From positions 1-64,000 of the forward strand of contig JBBSEX010000010.1 of the NCBI GenBank assembly GCA_038239345.1: a stretch of DNA of 64,000 bases, read 5' to 3'. Positions 16,075 through 24,607 of the stretch are shown here, piece after piece. The DNA comes from JBBSEX01 sp038239345. Its GTDB lineage: Bacteria; Acidobacteriota; Terriglobia; Bryobacterales; Bryobacteraceae. Each line of letters opens with the position of its first letter. Position 1 is the stretch's first letter. Below the pieces are notes generated by a model, which saw only the letters and a list, made by a program, of their open reading frames with translations, had not been told where the DNA came from and did not search any database. A program made the position numbers and the translations under genes.

Positions 16075-16680
16075 TTATGCGGTTCTCGATTGAGTTTGGC
16101 CATCGCCGTCGCTGAGCCCCAGACTCACCCGAATATCCCGCTGAATCTCTTCAATGGGCCGGTTGGCGTTCACCGAAATCAACATCTTGCTCTTGCGGTA
16201 GAGGTCCAGCAAGGGCCGCGTCTTTTCGTGGTACTCCCTCAAACGTACCTGCAGCGCCTCGGGATTGTCGTCGGCCCGCTTGGTAAAACCGCTGCCTTCG
16301 CCAATCTTGGCCCGATACATGACGCGCTCAAAAACCACCTCGTCAGGTACGTCCAGATAAACTACCTTGTCCAAATTCCAATTCTCAAAGAGATATTCCG
16401 CCTGTCGCCGTGTCCGCGGGAAGCCATCTAACACGAAACCGTAGTTCCAATCATGCTCTTCCAGCCGCTTGCGGACTACTTCTTCCACAATCTCATCGGG
16501 TACCAACAACCCGGCGTCCGTAATCCGGCGAATCCGCGCCGCCAGCTTCGTGTGGTTCGCCACGTTCCAGCGGAAGATGTCTCCAATCGAAATGTGAACA
16601 TAATCGAAATCCCGACACAGCAACTCGCTTTGTGTCCCTTTGCCAGACCCCTGCGGCCCGAAAAGAATGTACTTATGCAT
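16075..16680 (-). CDS. adk: Adenylate kinase family nucleoside monophosphate kinase
   Basis: A 201-residue P-loop kinase: GPQGSGKGTQ at residues 8-17, the NMP-binding segment ISIGDIFRWNV, and the conserved DGFPRTRRQAEYL. It converts AMP plus ATP to two ADP. Two differences from textbook Adk are noted. The P-loop reads GPQGSGKGT rather than GPPGAGKGT, and the LID (GEGSGFTKRADDNPEALQVRLREYH) is the short form without zinc cysteines. It could be a divergent Adk or a related nucleotide kinase. It lies upstream of acpP on the same strand, but 171 bases and a promoter separate them. Confidence 0.85.
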   Translation of the reverse strand: MHKYILFGPQGSGKGTQSELLCRDFDYVHISIGDIFRWNVANHTKLAARIRRITDAGLLVPDEIVEEVVRKRLEEHDWNYGFVLDGFPRTRRQAEYLFENWNLDKVVYLDVPDEVVFERVMYRAKIGEGSGFTKRADDNPEALQVRLREYHEKTRPLLDLYRKSKMLISVNANRPIEEIQRDIRVSLGLSDGDGQTQSRTA

Positions 16681-16763
16681 AGGCGTTTCGATTATCCTCT
16701 AAACGCAAACGGTTGGTGAGGCACGAGGAGGCCTACAACCCCCCGCCTACAACGCCTTATTCC

Positions 16764-16802
16764 TATAGACAATCTATAAGAGCTACTATAGACTGTCTAT
16801 AG
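16764..16802. promoter_or_regulatory. Paired PadR-type operator upstream of padR-ADOP unit 1
   Basis: Two dyads of the same design lie side by side. TATAGACAATCTATA (16764-16778) has 6-bp arms TATAGA/TCTATA, and CTATAGACTGTCTATAG (16786-16802) is a perfect 17-bp dyad with a single central base. Their centres are 23 bases apart, about two helical turns. They end six bases before the ATG of padR. PadR proteins commonly repress their own gene, so autoregulation is the natural reading. The second dyad covers the ribosome site, so binding would also block translation start or transcription. Confidence 0.75.
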
Positions 16803-16808
16803 GAACCC

Positions 16809-17132
16809 ATGGAAACCAATCTCCTGCAAGGCACCCTCCACCTGCTGATTCTGAAAGCTCTCGCGCTCGGTGAATTGCATGGATTGGGGATGGCTCGACG
16901 CATTGAGCAGATGACGAATGGAACGTTTCAGGTGAAAGCCGGCTCCCTGTTCCCAGCCCTTCACAGGATGGAAGAATCCGGCTGGCTCACGTCAGTCTGG
17001 GGTGAATCGGAAAACAAGCGCAAGGCCAAATTTTATCGGCTGACACGCGCCGGGCGAGGCCAATTGAAGAAAGAAACCGAGCAGTGGGAGCGAGTCTCCG
17101 TGGCCATAGCCAGCGCTCTGGGATCGGCTTAA
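16809..17132 (+). CDS. PadR family transcriptional regulator
   Basis: A 107-residue winged-helix repressor: LLQGTLHLLILKALALGELHGLGMARRIEQMTNGTFQVKAGSLFPALHRMEESGWLTSVWGESENKRKAKFYRLTRAGRGQLKKE. The motif 'GSLFPALHRMEESGWL...KFYRLTxxGR' is the PadR core; a C-terminal helix for dimer formation is short (PadR subfamily 2 type). ATG at 16809 is preceded by AGGA. The gene is followed after two bases by an ADOP-type permease, the pairing typical for Acidobacteriota. It very likely represses itself and the permease through the two dyads at 16764-16802. Confidence 0.93.
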   Translation: METNLLQGTLHLLILKALALGELHGLGMARRIEQMTNGTFQVKAGSLFPALHRMEESGWLTSVWGESENKRKAKFYRLTRAGRGQLKKETEQWERVSVAIASALGSA

Positions 17133-17134
17133 TC

Positions 17135-19759
17135 ATGATGTCGACATTTCGCAATCTCTTCCGCCGGAACCGTGTCGAACACGAACTCGACCAGGAATTG
17201 CATTCATATCTCGACCTGCTAATAGAAGAAAAAATCAAAGCCGGATCCTCGCCCGCCGATGCGCGCCGCGCCGCCCGTATCGAACTGGGTGGCATCGATC
17301 AAGTTAAGGAAGAGGTGCGCGATGTGCGCAGCGGGATTCTCTTTCAGACCATGATGCAGGACCTTCGCTACGCTGTCCGCGTACTCGCCAAGAATCCCGG
17401 CTTCACCACTACCGCCGTGCTCGCACTGGCAGTCGGCATCGGAGCCAACAGCACGATTTTCAGCATCGTCGACAGCGTTCTGCTTCGTCCGCTTCCCTAT
17501 CCCGCGGCGGATCGCCTGATGACGGTCTCCATGCACTTCGCGCCGCAGAACGCTCCGCTAGGAACGATGTGCATGGCTGATTTTCTCGATTGGAAATCGC
17601 GAAATCGGTCCTTTGAAAATCCCACCGCTTTTTCTATGAATCTATTCGACCTAACCGGCACGGGCGAGCCTGAGCAGATTCGCGGCACCGCCGTCACGTC
17701 TGGCTTTTTCCCTACCTTGCGCGCTCAGCCTATAATCGGCCGCGTCTTTGAATCACAGGATGACAACCCCAGTAGCGATCGAACCGCCGTCCTGGCTGAA
17801 TCTTTTTGGCGCAACCGGTTTGCGGGCAGTCCAACCGCCATAGGCCAGGCCATCGCATTGAATGGTCACAAGTACACAGTGATCGGCGTGATGCCGTCTT
17901 CATTCCAGTTCGGTCGCCCCGATGTCGCTCTCTGGACGAATCTTCGCCTCACGCCGCCTGCTCGCCGCGGACCTTTCAATCTGCGTGGCATCGCGCGCTT
18001 GAAAGATGGCGTCACCCGGCAGCAGGCGCAAGCCGAAACGAACGCCCTCGGACAACAGATTGAGCGCGCGAGCCCGAGTAGCTATTCCCGGCTGACGCTA
18101 CCGGTCACTCCTTTGCGTGACGTGTTGGCCGGCAATACTCGACCCGCCCTTCTTGTGTTGTCCGGCGCAGTCTTGCTGGTGCTCCTGATTGCCACCGTGA
18201 ATGTCGCGAACTTGATCCTCGCCCGTGCCGCCGCCCGGGAACGCGAGATGGCCTTGCGACTCAGCCTAGGTGCGGGCCGCGGTCGCCTGATTAGACAGTT
18301 GCTAACCGAAAGCATCCTCCTCGCCCTACTCGGCGGGACCGGTGGTATTGCCCTCGCCTACGCCGCCATTACAGCGATACGCCTGTGGAATCCGGGTGGC
18401 CTGCCACGCATGCAGGACGTTCATCTCGATCTTCGCGTGGTTGCCTTCACTTTTGTGATTTCCCTTTGCACCGGGATTCTCGCGGGCCTCGTCCCCGCTC
18501 TGCAAGGCTCGCGAACAGATCTGAACTCCACTCTTAAGAGCGGCAATCGTGGCAGCTCCGTGAACTCCTCACGCCGCACCCACTCGATTTTAGTGATTGC
18601 CGAAATCGCCCTCTCCTGTATGCTTCTGATCGGCGCGGGATTGCTGTTGCGCAGCTTCTTCCAGCTTCAGCAAGTCGACGCCGGTTTTCAAACATCGCCC
18701 GAAACAATCCTTACGCTGGCCGTCTCGCCCAGCCAATCGAATTATCCCGATGATCGCAGCGGCATCGCCTTTTATCAGCGCCTGCTCAATCGTATTAGTC
18801 AGATTCCCGGCCTGGATTCCATCGCCATCTCTGACAGCCTTCCGCCCAATCGTGAATCCGATTCCGACACGTTCCAGATTCAAGGACACTCTCCAGAAAC
18901 CGGAACGTACCCTTCCACTACAGTTGGAATCGTCAGCTCCCGTTATTTCGAGAGCTTAGGGATTCGCCTAATCCGCGGCCGCTTCTTCAACGATCGCGAC
19001 ACGCCCGATTCGCCCTACGTGACGATCATCAGTGAAAGCATGGCTCGCCGTTACTTCGCCGGTCAAAATCCTATTGGTCAGCACTTGAAGCAAAGTGGCG
19101 TCGACGTTGCCGCACAGCTCCCCTGGATGGAGATCGTCGGCGTGGTGGGCGATGTAAAGTACCTCGGTCTGGAGACCGATTCCGGGGCAGCATATTATCG
19201 CCCCTTCACCCAGGATTACGGACGCCGCATGTATCTGGTGGTTCGATCCTCTACCGCCGCGCGTCTGGCGCCCGCGCTTCGCCGGGAGATTCACGAAGTG
19301 GACAAGGATGTTGTAATCAGCGACGTCAATACGCTTGCCCGCATGCTGTCCGAGTCCGTCGAAGAGCCGCGCTTTCGCACGCTCCTCATCGGGCTATTCG
19401 CCGCAATCGCTCTGTGTCTCGCGGCCATCGGCATCTACGGCGTGATCGCCTACGCGGTCACCCAGCGCACTCACGAGATTGGAATCCGGATGGCCCTGGG
19501 AGCCAAGCGTGACGACGTCCTGCGCCTAATTCTTGGCCAATCCGCGATTCTCTCCGCGGCCGGAATCCTGCTCGGCCTAGCCGGAGCTCTCGCAATAACC
19601 CGGCTCCTATCCGGCCTGCTGTTCGGAATCAGCGCGACAGATCCGCTAACCTTTATCGCCGTCGCAATGACGCTGGTCGCTGTCGCTTTGATCGCCGCCT
19701 TGATCCCAGCCCGCCGCGCCATTCGCATCGATCCGCTTACCGCGCTCAAATACGAATAA
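17135..19759 (+). CDS. ADOP-type (MacB-like) ABC transporter permease
   Basis: An 874-residue membrane protein of the acidobacterial duplicated orphan permease family. An N-terminal cytoplasmic prefix (residues 1-70, FRNLFRRNRVEHELDQELHSYL) precedes MLQDLRYAVRVLAKNPGF-type sequence. Then two MacB/FtsX-like modules follow, each with a large periplasmic domain and a FtsX core; the C-terminal HEIGIRMALGAKRDDVLRLIL is characteristic. Orphan means no ATPase gene lies beside it, and that is so here. The start at 17135 (ATGATG, two adjacent codons) comes two bases after the padR stop; a longer in-frame reading from 17084 overlaps padR. Substrate and partner ATPase unknown. Confidence 0.9.
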   Translation: MMSTFRNLFRRNRVEHELDQELHSYLDLLIEEKIKAGSSPADARRAARIELGGIDQVKEEVRDVRSGILFQTMMQDLRYAVRVLAKNPGFTTTAVLALAVGIGANSTIFSIVDSVLLRPLPYPAADRLMTVSMHFAPQNAPLGTMCMADFLDWKSRNRSFENPTAFSMNLFDLTGTGEPEQIRGTAVTSGFFPTLRAQPIIGRVFESQDDNPSSDRTAVLAESFWRNRFAGSPTAIGQAIALNGHKYTVIGVMPSSFQFGRPDVALWTNLRLTPPARRGPFNLRGIARLKDGVTRQQAQAETNALGQQIERASPSSYSRLTLPVTPLRDVLAGNTRPALLVLSGAVLLVLLIATVNVANLILARAAAREREMALRLSLGAGRGRLIRQLLTESILLALLGGTGGIALAYAAITAIRLWNPGGLPRMQDVHLDLRVVAFTFVISLCTGILAGLVPALQGSRTDLNSTLKSGNRGSSVNSSRRTHSILVIAEIALSCMLLIGAGLLLRSFFQLQQVDAGFQTSPETILTLAVSPSQSNYPDDRSGIAFYQRLLNRISQIPGLDSIAISDSLPPNRESDSDTFQIQGHSPETGTYPSTTVGIVSSRYFESLGIRLIRGRFFNDRDTPDSPYVTIISESMARRYFAGQNPIGQHLKQSGVDVAAQLPWMEIVGVVGDVKYLGLETDSGAAYYRPFTQDYGRRMYLVVRSSTAARLAPALRREIHEVDKDVVISDVNTLARMLSESVEEPRFRTLLIGLFAAIALCLAAIGIYGVIAYAVTQRTHEIGIRMALGAKRDDVLRLILGQSAILSAAGILLGLAGALAITRLLSGLLFGISATDPLTFIAVAMTLVAVALIAALIPARRAIRIDPLTALKYE

Positions 19760-19808
19760 TCGAAATCTGTCATAATACGGGACAGCTCTGGCCGCCGCTT
19801 CCACGCGG

Positions 19809-22244
19809 ATGAATTTTCTAGGACCCACTCGTTTACACCGGCTCAACGAAGCCGTCGCGGTCGTGTTTCTATTCGTCGGACTCATCGTCACTTTGAGTCT
19901 GGCGTCTTATCACGAAACCGATGGTTCGTGGAATACGGCTACGGGCATACTCAAGCCACAAAATTTGATCGGTCATCCTGGCGCCTATCTGTCTGACCTA
20001 TGTCTTCAGACCTTCGGCTTAGCCTCGCTCGCGATCCCCTTCCTCCTTTTTGCGCTGGCCTGGAAATGGCTTCGTTCCACGCCGATCGAGTCGCCCGTAA
20101 TCAAGCTCGCCGGGTCATCGCTGATTCTGCTGGCTGGGTGCGCGGGCCTGGCCATGCTTCCCTTTGGAAAAAGTATTGGCGGCGTCTTCCCCGCTGGTGG
20201 AATGTTTGGAATGGCGCTGGCGGATTATCTGGTTGCGTTATGGAATCCGGCCGGCGCGGCGATCCTCATAATCGGGGTCCTCATTCTGTCGCTCTACCTG
20301 GTCTCCACATTCACGTTGTCAATGCTCGCAAGCTGGTTTCGCGGACCCCTGGAGATGCTAAGCGCACTCAAGCTTCGCTATCGCGAGTGGAGCGTACGGC
20401 GCGCCGCTGCTGCCGCCGAGAAAGTGCGAATCAAGGCTGAGAAGAAGCGTTTGGACGAAGAGCTGGATTCGGCCCGTCCGAAAACGCGCCAAGTCCCCAG
20501 GGAAGTTCCTGAACCGGAACCCGTTGCCGTTACCGCAGCAGTGCAACCCGTGCCAGCTATCGAACCGCCCCCCGCGCCTGCCGCGGCGAAAAAGCCAACC
20601 GTGGACAGCGACGCAACGCTCGACGATATCCCCATTCGTACTCTGGAATCACTACCGCCGACGCCCGCCCCGCCGTTGCCACCAATGGATCAACGTCCCC
20701 CTTGGGAATCGCCAGCTAAATCCAGCCGCCCCGCTCCGCCGGTATCGAAGAAGCATGCCAGCTTCAAGCTGCCGTCCATGACTTTGCTGCATGAACCGCA
20801 AGCGCGCAGCGCCTACGACACGCAAGAATTAAAGGACACCGCTGCCCAGATCAAGAACAAGTTTGAAGAGTTCAGCGTGCATGGTTCGGTTACCCAGATC
20901 AATCCCGGACCCGTTGTGACGACATTCGAGTTCAAGCCCGAAGCCGGCATCAAATACAGCCGCATCACGACGCTTAGTGAGGATCTTTGCCTTGGTCTGC
21001 AGGCCGAGTCTATTCTGATTGAGCGCATTCCCGGCAAGCCCACGGTGGGTATCGAAGTGCCGAATACCAAACGGGAAGTAATTAGTCTGCGCGAGATTCT
21101 GGAATCGGAAGAGTTTCAAAATTCACCGTCGCCGCTGACAATCGCGCTTGGCAAGGATATCAACGGACGAATCAGAGTCGCCGCACTCGATTCCATGCCG
21201 CACCTGCTAATCGCCGGCTCGACTGGATCGGGTAAGAGCGTGATGCTGAACTCGATGATCATGTCGATCCTCTACAAATCGACGCCCGATGAAGTCCGGA
21301 TGATCATGGTGGATCCAAAGCGCCTCGAACTCGGCCTCTATGAGGGGATCCCGCATCTGCTGACGCCCGTCATCACCGACCCCAAGAAAGCTACGAACGC
21401 GCTGCGCAACGCCGTCATCGAAATGGAACGCCGCCTCAAACTGCTGGCCGCCCAAGGCGTACGCAACATCGATCAGTACAACCGCAAGATTCGCAAACTG
21501 GCCGAGCAGCCTCGCAGTCTGTTTGAGGATGACGCCGAAACGGAGCCTGAAGAGCTGAAGCCCCTGCCCTACATACTGATCCTGATCGATGAGCTTGCCG
21601 ATCTGATGATGCTAGAGCGCGCCAACGTTGAAGAATCCGTCGCCCGTCTGGCCCAAATGGCTCGCGCCGTCGGCATGCACCTGGTTTTGGCAACCCAGCG
21701 GCCCAGCGTCGATGTCATCACGGGATTGATCAAAGCCAACTTCCCATCCCGCATCAGCTTCCGGGTTGCAACTCGCGTCGATTCGCGAACGGTCCTGGAT
21801 GTAATGGGGGCCGAGCACCTGTTGGGCAAAGGCGACATGCTCTTCCTGCCGCCGGGGTCGTCGCGTTTAACGCGGGTCCACGGGGCTTATGTGACGGAAA
21901 GCGAAACCAACGACGTCGTCGAATATTGGAAGCAGCAAGCAACTCCCGAATACGACAAGACCTTCCTTCTAGCCCCGCCAACAGAGGAAGAAGAAGGCGA
22001 GGGCGAAGAGTTCAACACGGAAGAAGACCCCATGTATCACGACGCCGTAAGGGTTGTCCTGGAAATGGGGAAGGCCTCAACATCCACTCTGCAACGCCGC
22101 CTCCGACTGGGCTACGGTCGAGCCGCCAGAATCCTGGATATGATGCAACGCGAAGGAATCATCGGGCCGCCCGACGGCAGCAAAGCTCGCGAAGTTTTAA
22201 AGACTCCGGATTGGCTGAACGAAGTAGAGAGTTCGTTGCGCTAG
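19809..22244 (+). CDS. ftsK: DNA translocase FtsK/SpoIIIE
   Basis: An 811-residue protein that pumps DNA through the closing septum and helps resolve chromosome dimers. Four N-terminal membrane spans (about residues 10-175) are followed by a charged, proline-rich linker (about 190-320). The RecA-like motor has Walker A IAGSTGSGKSV near residue 467 and Walker B ILILIDELADLMM near 590. The C-terminal gamma winged helix (AVRVVLEMGKASTSTLQRRLRLGYGRAARILDMMQREGIIG) recognises polar sequences. The linker is shorter than in E. coli, as in many bacteria. CATAAT at about 19771 may be part of its promoter. Confidence 0.96.
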   Translation: MNFLGPTRLHRLNEAVAVVFLFVGLIVTLSLASYHETDGSWNTATGILKPQNLIGHPGAYLSDLCLQTFGLASLAIPFLLFALAWKWLRSTPIESPVIKLAGSSLILLAGCAGLAMLPFGKSIGGVFPAGGMFGMALADYLVALWNPAGAAILIIGVLILSLYLVSTFTLSMLASWFRGPLEMLSALKLRYREWSVRRAAAAAEKVRIKAEKKRLDEELDSARPKTRQVPREVPEPEPVAVTAAVQPVPAIEPPPAPAAAKKPTVDSDATLDDIPIRTLESLPPTPAPPLPPMDQRPPWESPAKSSRPAPPVSKKHASFKLPSMTLLHEPQARSAYDTQELKDTAAQIKNKFEEFSVHGSVTQINPGPVVTTFEFKPEAGIKYSRITTLSEDLCLGLQAESILIERIPGKPTVGIEVPNTKREVISLREILESEEFQNSPSPLTIALGKDINGRIRVAALDSMPHLLIAGSTGSGKSVMLNSMIMSILYKSTPDEVRMIMVDPKRLELGLYEGIPHLLTPVITDPKKATNALRNAVIEMERRLKLLAAQGVRNIDQYNRKIRKLAEQPRSLFEDDAETEPEELKPLPYILILIDELADLMMLERANVEESVARLAQMARAVGMHLVLATQRPSVDVITGLIKANFPSRISFRVATRVDSRTVLDVMGAEHLLGKGDMLFLPPGSSRLTRVHGAYVTESETNDVVEYWKQQATPEYDKTFLLAPPTEEEEGEGEEFNTEEDPMYHDAVRVVLEMGKASTSTLQRRLRLGYGRAARILDMMQREGIIGPPDGSKAREVLKTPDWLNEVESSLR

Positions 22245-22260
22245 GAAGTCTTCCATCGGG

Positions 22261-22289
22261 CGCCCACCGGGCGAGCCTTCCTTTATTTT
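22261..22289 (+). terminator. Candidate intrinsic terminator after ftsK
   Basis: CGCCC (22261-22265), a 3-base loop and GGGCG (22269-22273) form a GC hairpin 16 bases after the ftsK stop. A T-rich run (TTCCTTTATTTT) follows from 22278. The stem is short and the tail is interrupted. It also overlaps the end of the convergent gene. Confidence 0.45.
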
Positions 22290-23731
22290 CGCGCCGCAAT
22301 CTCAATTGCTTCCCGTTTGATTCCGTCCAGCATTCCCCGGAAAACAATGCCATGGAATGGGAGCACGGCATACCAATAAAGCAATCCGAACAAACCGCGG
22401 GGTTCGAAGAGTGCCGTCTGGCGTAGTGTGCAGTGCAGATCGTCATTTGCTTCGACGCGGAAATCGAGCATTGCTTCGCCGGGCAATCGCATCTCCGCTC
22501 GCAAGGACAAATAGCATCCGGGGTCGAATCCGACTACCCGCCAGAAGTCGAGGGCATCCCCGTAACGCAGGGTTTCAGGATTCCGCCGCCCGCGCCGCAA
22601 TCCTGGACCACCCGCCACGCGATCAAGCCATCCGCGAATCCTCCAAAGCCTGTCGGCGTACCATCCATGCCCTCCACCTACACGGCAAACAGCACGAAAC
22701 GCGGCTGCCGCGGGGGCGTCGATTCCTATTTCACGCACGTCGCGAAATACGGTACCACCTGACCAGTCCGGATCACCCGGCATTGTGCCCGCCATCGACC
22801 AGTTCGTTTCCACCGACTGCGATTCCACCTGACTCAGCGCCGCGTGAATGGCCTCGCGTACGTTCAGCAGTTGTTGTGGAATCAGCCGCGTAATCCGGTC
22901 CTCCCGGCAGACCACCTTGTTCTTCAATCCCTCGGCCAGCGGCCTCGCGATCTTGCTGCTGAGCGGCGTAACAAGGTGAATCCAGTAAGAACTTAAGCGC
23001 GGGCTGAGGATCGGCACGGGGATAATCCAGCGCCGCGGAAGCCCCAATTCCTCCGTCATGATGGACATGATGTCGCGGTAGCAAAGTATCTCGCTCCCCC
23101 CGATATCAAACACCTGTCCCGAGGTTTCCTCTACGGCCAAAACACCAACCAAATACGCGAGTACATTCTCGACGGCAATTGGCTGACAAGGAGTGCTCAC
23201 CCATTTCGGCGTAATCATGATCGGTAAGCGGTGTATTAGGTAACGAAGTATCTCAAACGAGGCCGAACCCGATCCGATGATCATCGCCGCGCGGAGCACC
23301 GTGACTGGAACGCCGGTGGACGCGAGCGCACCCTCGACATCCCGCCGCGAAGAAAGATGTTCACTGAGGTTCGGACCAGTTTCCCCAAGGCCTCCAAGAT
23401 AGATAATTCGTCCTACCCCGGCATCGCGGGCAGCAGCTGCAAACGTCAGTGCAAGGTGTAAATCACGCTCGGCATACTCGCCCTCCGAAGACATCAGGGA
23501 ATGGACTAAATAAAATGCGGCATCACAGTCCGCAAGCCCGGGCGTGAGCGATGCGGCATCGGCAAGATCGACTTTGCGGACCTCGACGGACGAAGACAAT
23601 GCCCACTCGCGTCCTTCTAACTTTCGCGGAGAACGCACCAGACAGCGGAGAGCATAGCCGGCCTCAAGCAGCCGCGGAGCGAGCCTACCCCCGATGTAAC
23701 CGGTGGCTCCCGCGATCGCGATGCGTGGCAT
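22283..23731 (-). CDS. NAD(P)-binding epimerase-like protein with DUF2867 domain
   Basis: A 482-residue protein. The N-terminal half is an NmrA/SDR-like Rossmann domain (IAIAGATGYIGGRLAPRLLEAG at residues 4-25; YLGGLGE; LRAAMIIGSGSASFEILRYL). The C-terminal part from about residue 330 fits DUF2867 (RDVREIGIDAPAAAAFRAVCRVGGGHGWYADRLWRIRG...FWRVVGFDPGCYLSLRAEMRLPGEAMLDF). Proteins of this two-domain form are widespread; their reaction is unknown, though the fold suggests an NAD(P)-dependent change of a nucleotide-sugar, lipid or quinone. Converges on ftsK with a 38-base gap. Confidence 0.85.
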   Translation of the reverse strand: MPRIAIAGATGYIGGRLAPRLLEAGYALRCLVRSPRKLEGREWALSSSVEVRKVDLADAASLTPGLADCDAAFYLVHSLMSSEGEYAERDLHLALTFAAAARDAGVGRIIYLGGLGETGPNLSEHLSSRRDVEGALASTGVPVTVLRAAMIIGSGSASFEILRYLIHRLPIMITPKWVSTPCQPIAVENVLAYLVGVLAVEETSGQVFDIGGSEILCYRDIMSIMTEELGLPRRWIIPVPILSPRLSSYWIHLVTPLSSKIARPLAEGLKNKVVCREDRITRLIPQQLLNVREAIHAALSQVESQSVETNWSMAGTMPGDPDWSGGTVFRDVREIGIDAPAAAAFRAVCRVGGGHGWYADRLWRIRGWLDRVAGGPGLRRGRRNPETLRYGDALDFWRVVGFDPGCYLSLRAEMRLPGEAMLDFRVEANDDLHCTLRQTALFEPRGLFGLLYWYAVLPFHGIVFRGMLDGIKREAIEIAARK

Positions 23732-23809
23732 GCCCCGAGTCTAACGCGCGGGAACAAGCGGCAGCTACCTCAACTACTCGACGGTGAACTCTTGCCAGTT
23801 GGGGACCAT

Positions 23810-24436
23810 TCATCGCCCTTGGAGTAAGAGCAGAATTTCCTGTTGCTGAGCCTTCGCTTCGGGTGAGCGGGACCCACCGCGGCCCGTAGTACGCCAGGCC
23901 AGTTGCATGGCCGTCGAACCGTTCTTGTTGCGGATCGCGGGATCGGCACCGTTGTCCAGAAGAGCCCGTACCGCGCCCGCGCAACGGGTTCGAACGGCGC
24001 GGTGCAGTGGAGTGGCCCCGTCCATATTCTGGGCGTCCGGATCGGCGCCAGCTTCAATCAGGCACACAATTGTCGCCGCTTGCGCCGTCGGGTCCCACCT
24101 GGGCGAACCGGGAATTCCGACTGCCGCCGCATGCAGCGGTTCCGCACCCCGGCGGTTTTTCGCTCGGAGACGCGCTCCCGCCTGGATCAATTTACCCGCC
24201 ATTTCGGGACGATATGAGGCGGCGGCGAAATGTAACGCGGTATCGCCGCAATAGATGTAGTGCCCGATTTCTTTGATGAAGCACGGGCTTGGGCTGGTAC
24301 GTGTTGCTCCCTGCGAAAAGCTGGCAGTCGCAAGTGCGGACGACCCGGCCATTAGTCTTAAGAAAAGCGCACCATCGTTGTCGACAATTGCGTCGACTAA
24401 TTTTCGCAGAGCTTGTTCTGAAGTCCCGCCATTCAT
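23810..24436 (-). CDS. Ankyrin repeat protein
   Basis: A 208-residue protein with at least three ankyrin repeats in the C-terminal two-thirds: GDTALHFAAASYRPEMAGKLIQAGARLRAKN, GAEPLHAAA...IVCLIEAGADPDAQN and GATPLHRAVRTRCAGAVRALLDNGADPAIRN, plus a partial one, GSTAMQLAWR. Ankyrin stacks bind other proteins; no partner is evident here. The ATG at 24436 was chosen; an in-frame TTG at 24490 would add 18 residues without likeness. No signal peptide is seen, so it is probably cytoplasmic. In some bacteria ankyrin genes lie next to catalase genes, as here (katE is 171 bases upstream), a possible link to oxidative stress defence. Confidence 0.85.
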   Translation of the reverse strand: MNGGTSEQALRKLVDAIVDNDGALFLRLMAGSSALATASFSQGATRTSPSPCFIKEIGHYIYCGDTALHFAAASYRPEMAGKLIQAGARLRAKNRRGAEPLHAAAVGIPGSPRWDPTAQAATIVCLIEAGADPDAQNMDGATPLHRAVRTRCAGAVRALLDNGADPAIRNKNGSTAMQLAWRTTGRGGSRSPEAKAQQQEILLLLQGR

Positions 24437-24607
24437 GTTCCCGCCCAAGCTTCCGGCTTCACATCCGCGACCGTTTGCGAAAATGTCCAAAGGTCGCCAG
24501 CTAGATCTTCGGCGCTGTAGCGCTTTTAACTATATGCAAAGTTCGTCAGTGGCTGCTTAATGTGCCCGCCTCGTTGCTTCGAGTGCTGGGGATCGATTCA
24601 CTGCACA

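Noticed and set aside
24520..24545. Hairpin GCGC-TGTA-GCGC followed by TTTT as a terminator
   Set aside because: The stem is only four base pairs and it points away from both neighbouring minus-strand genes.
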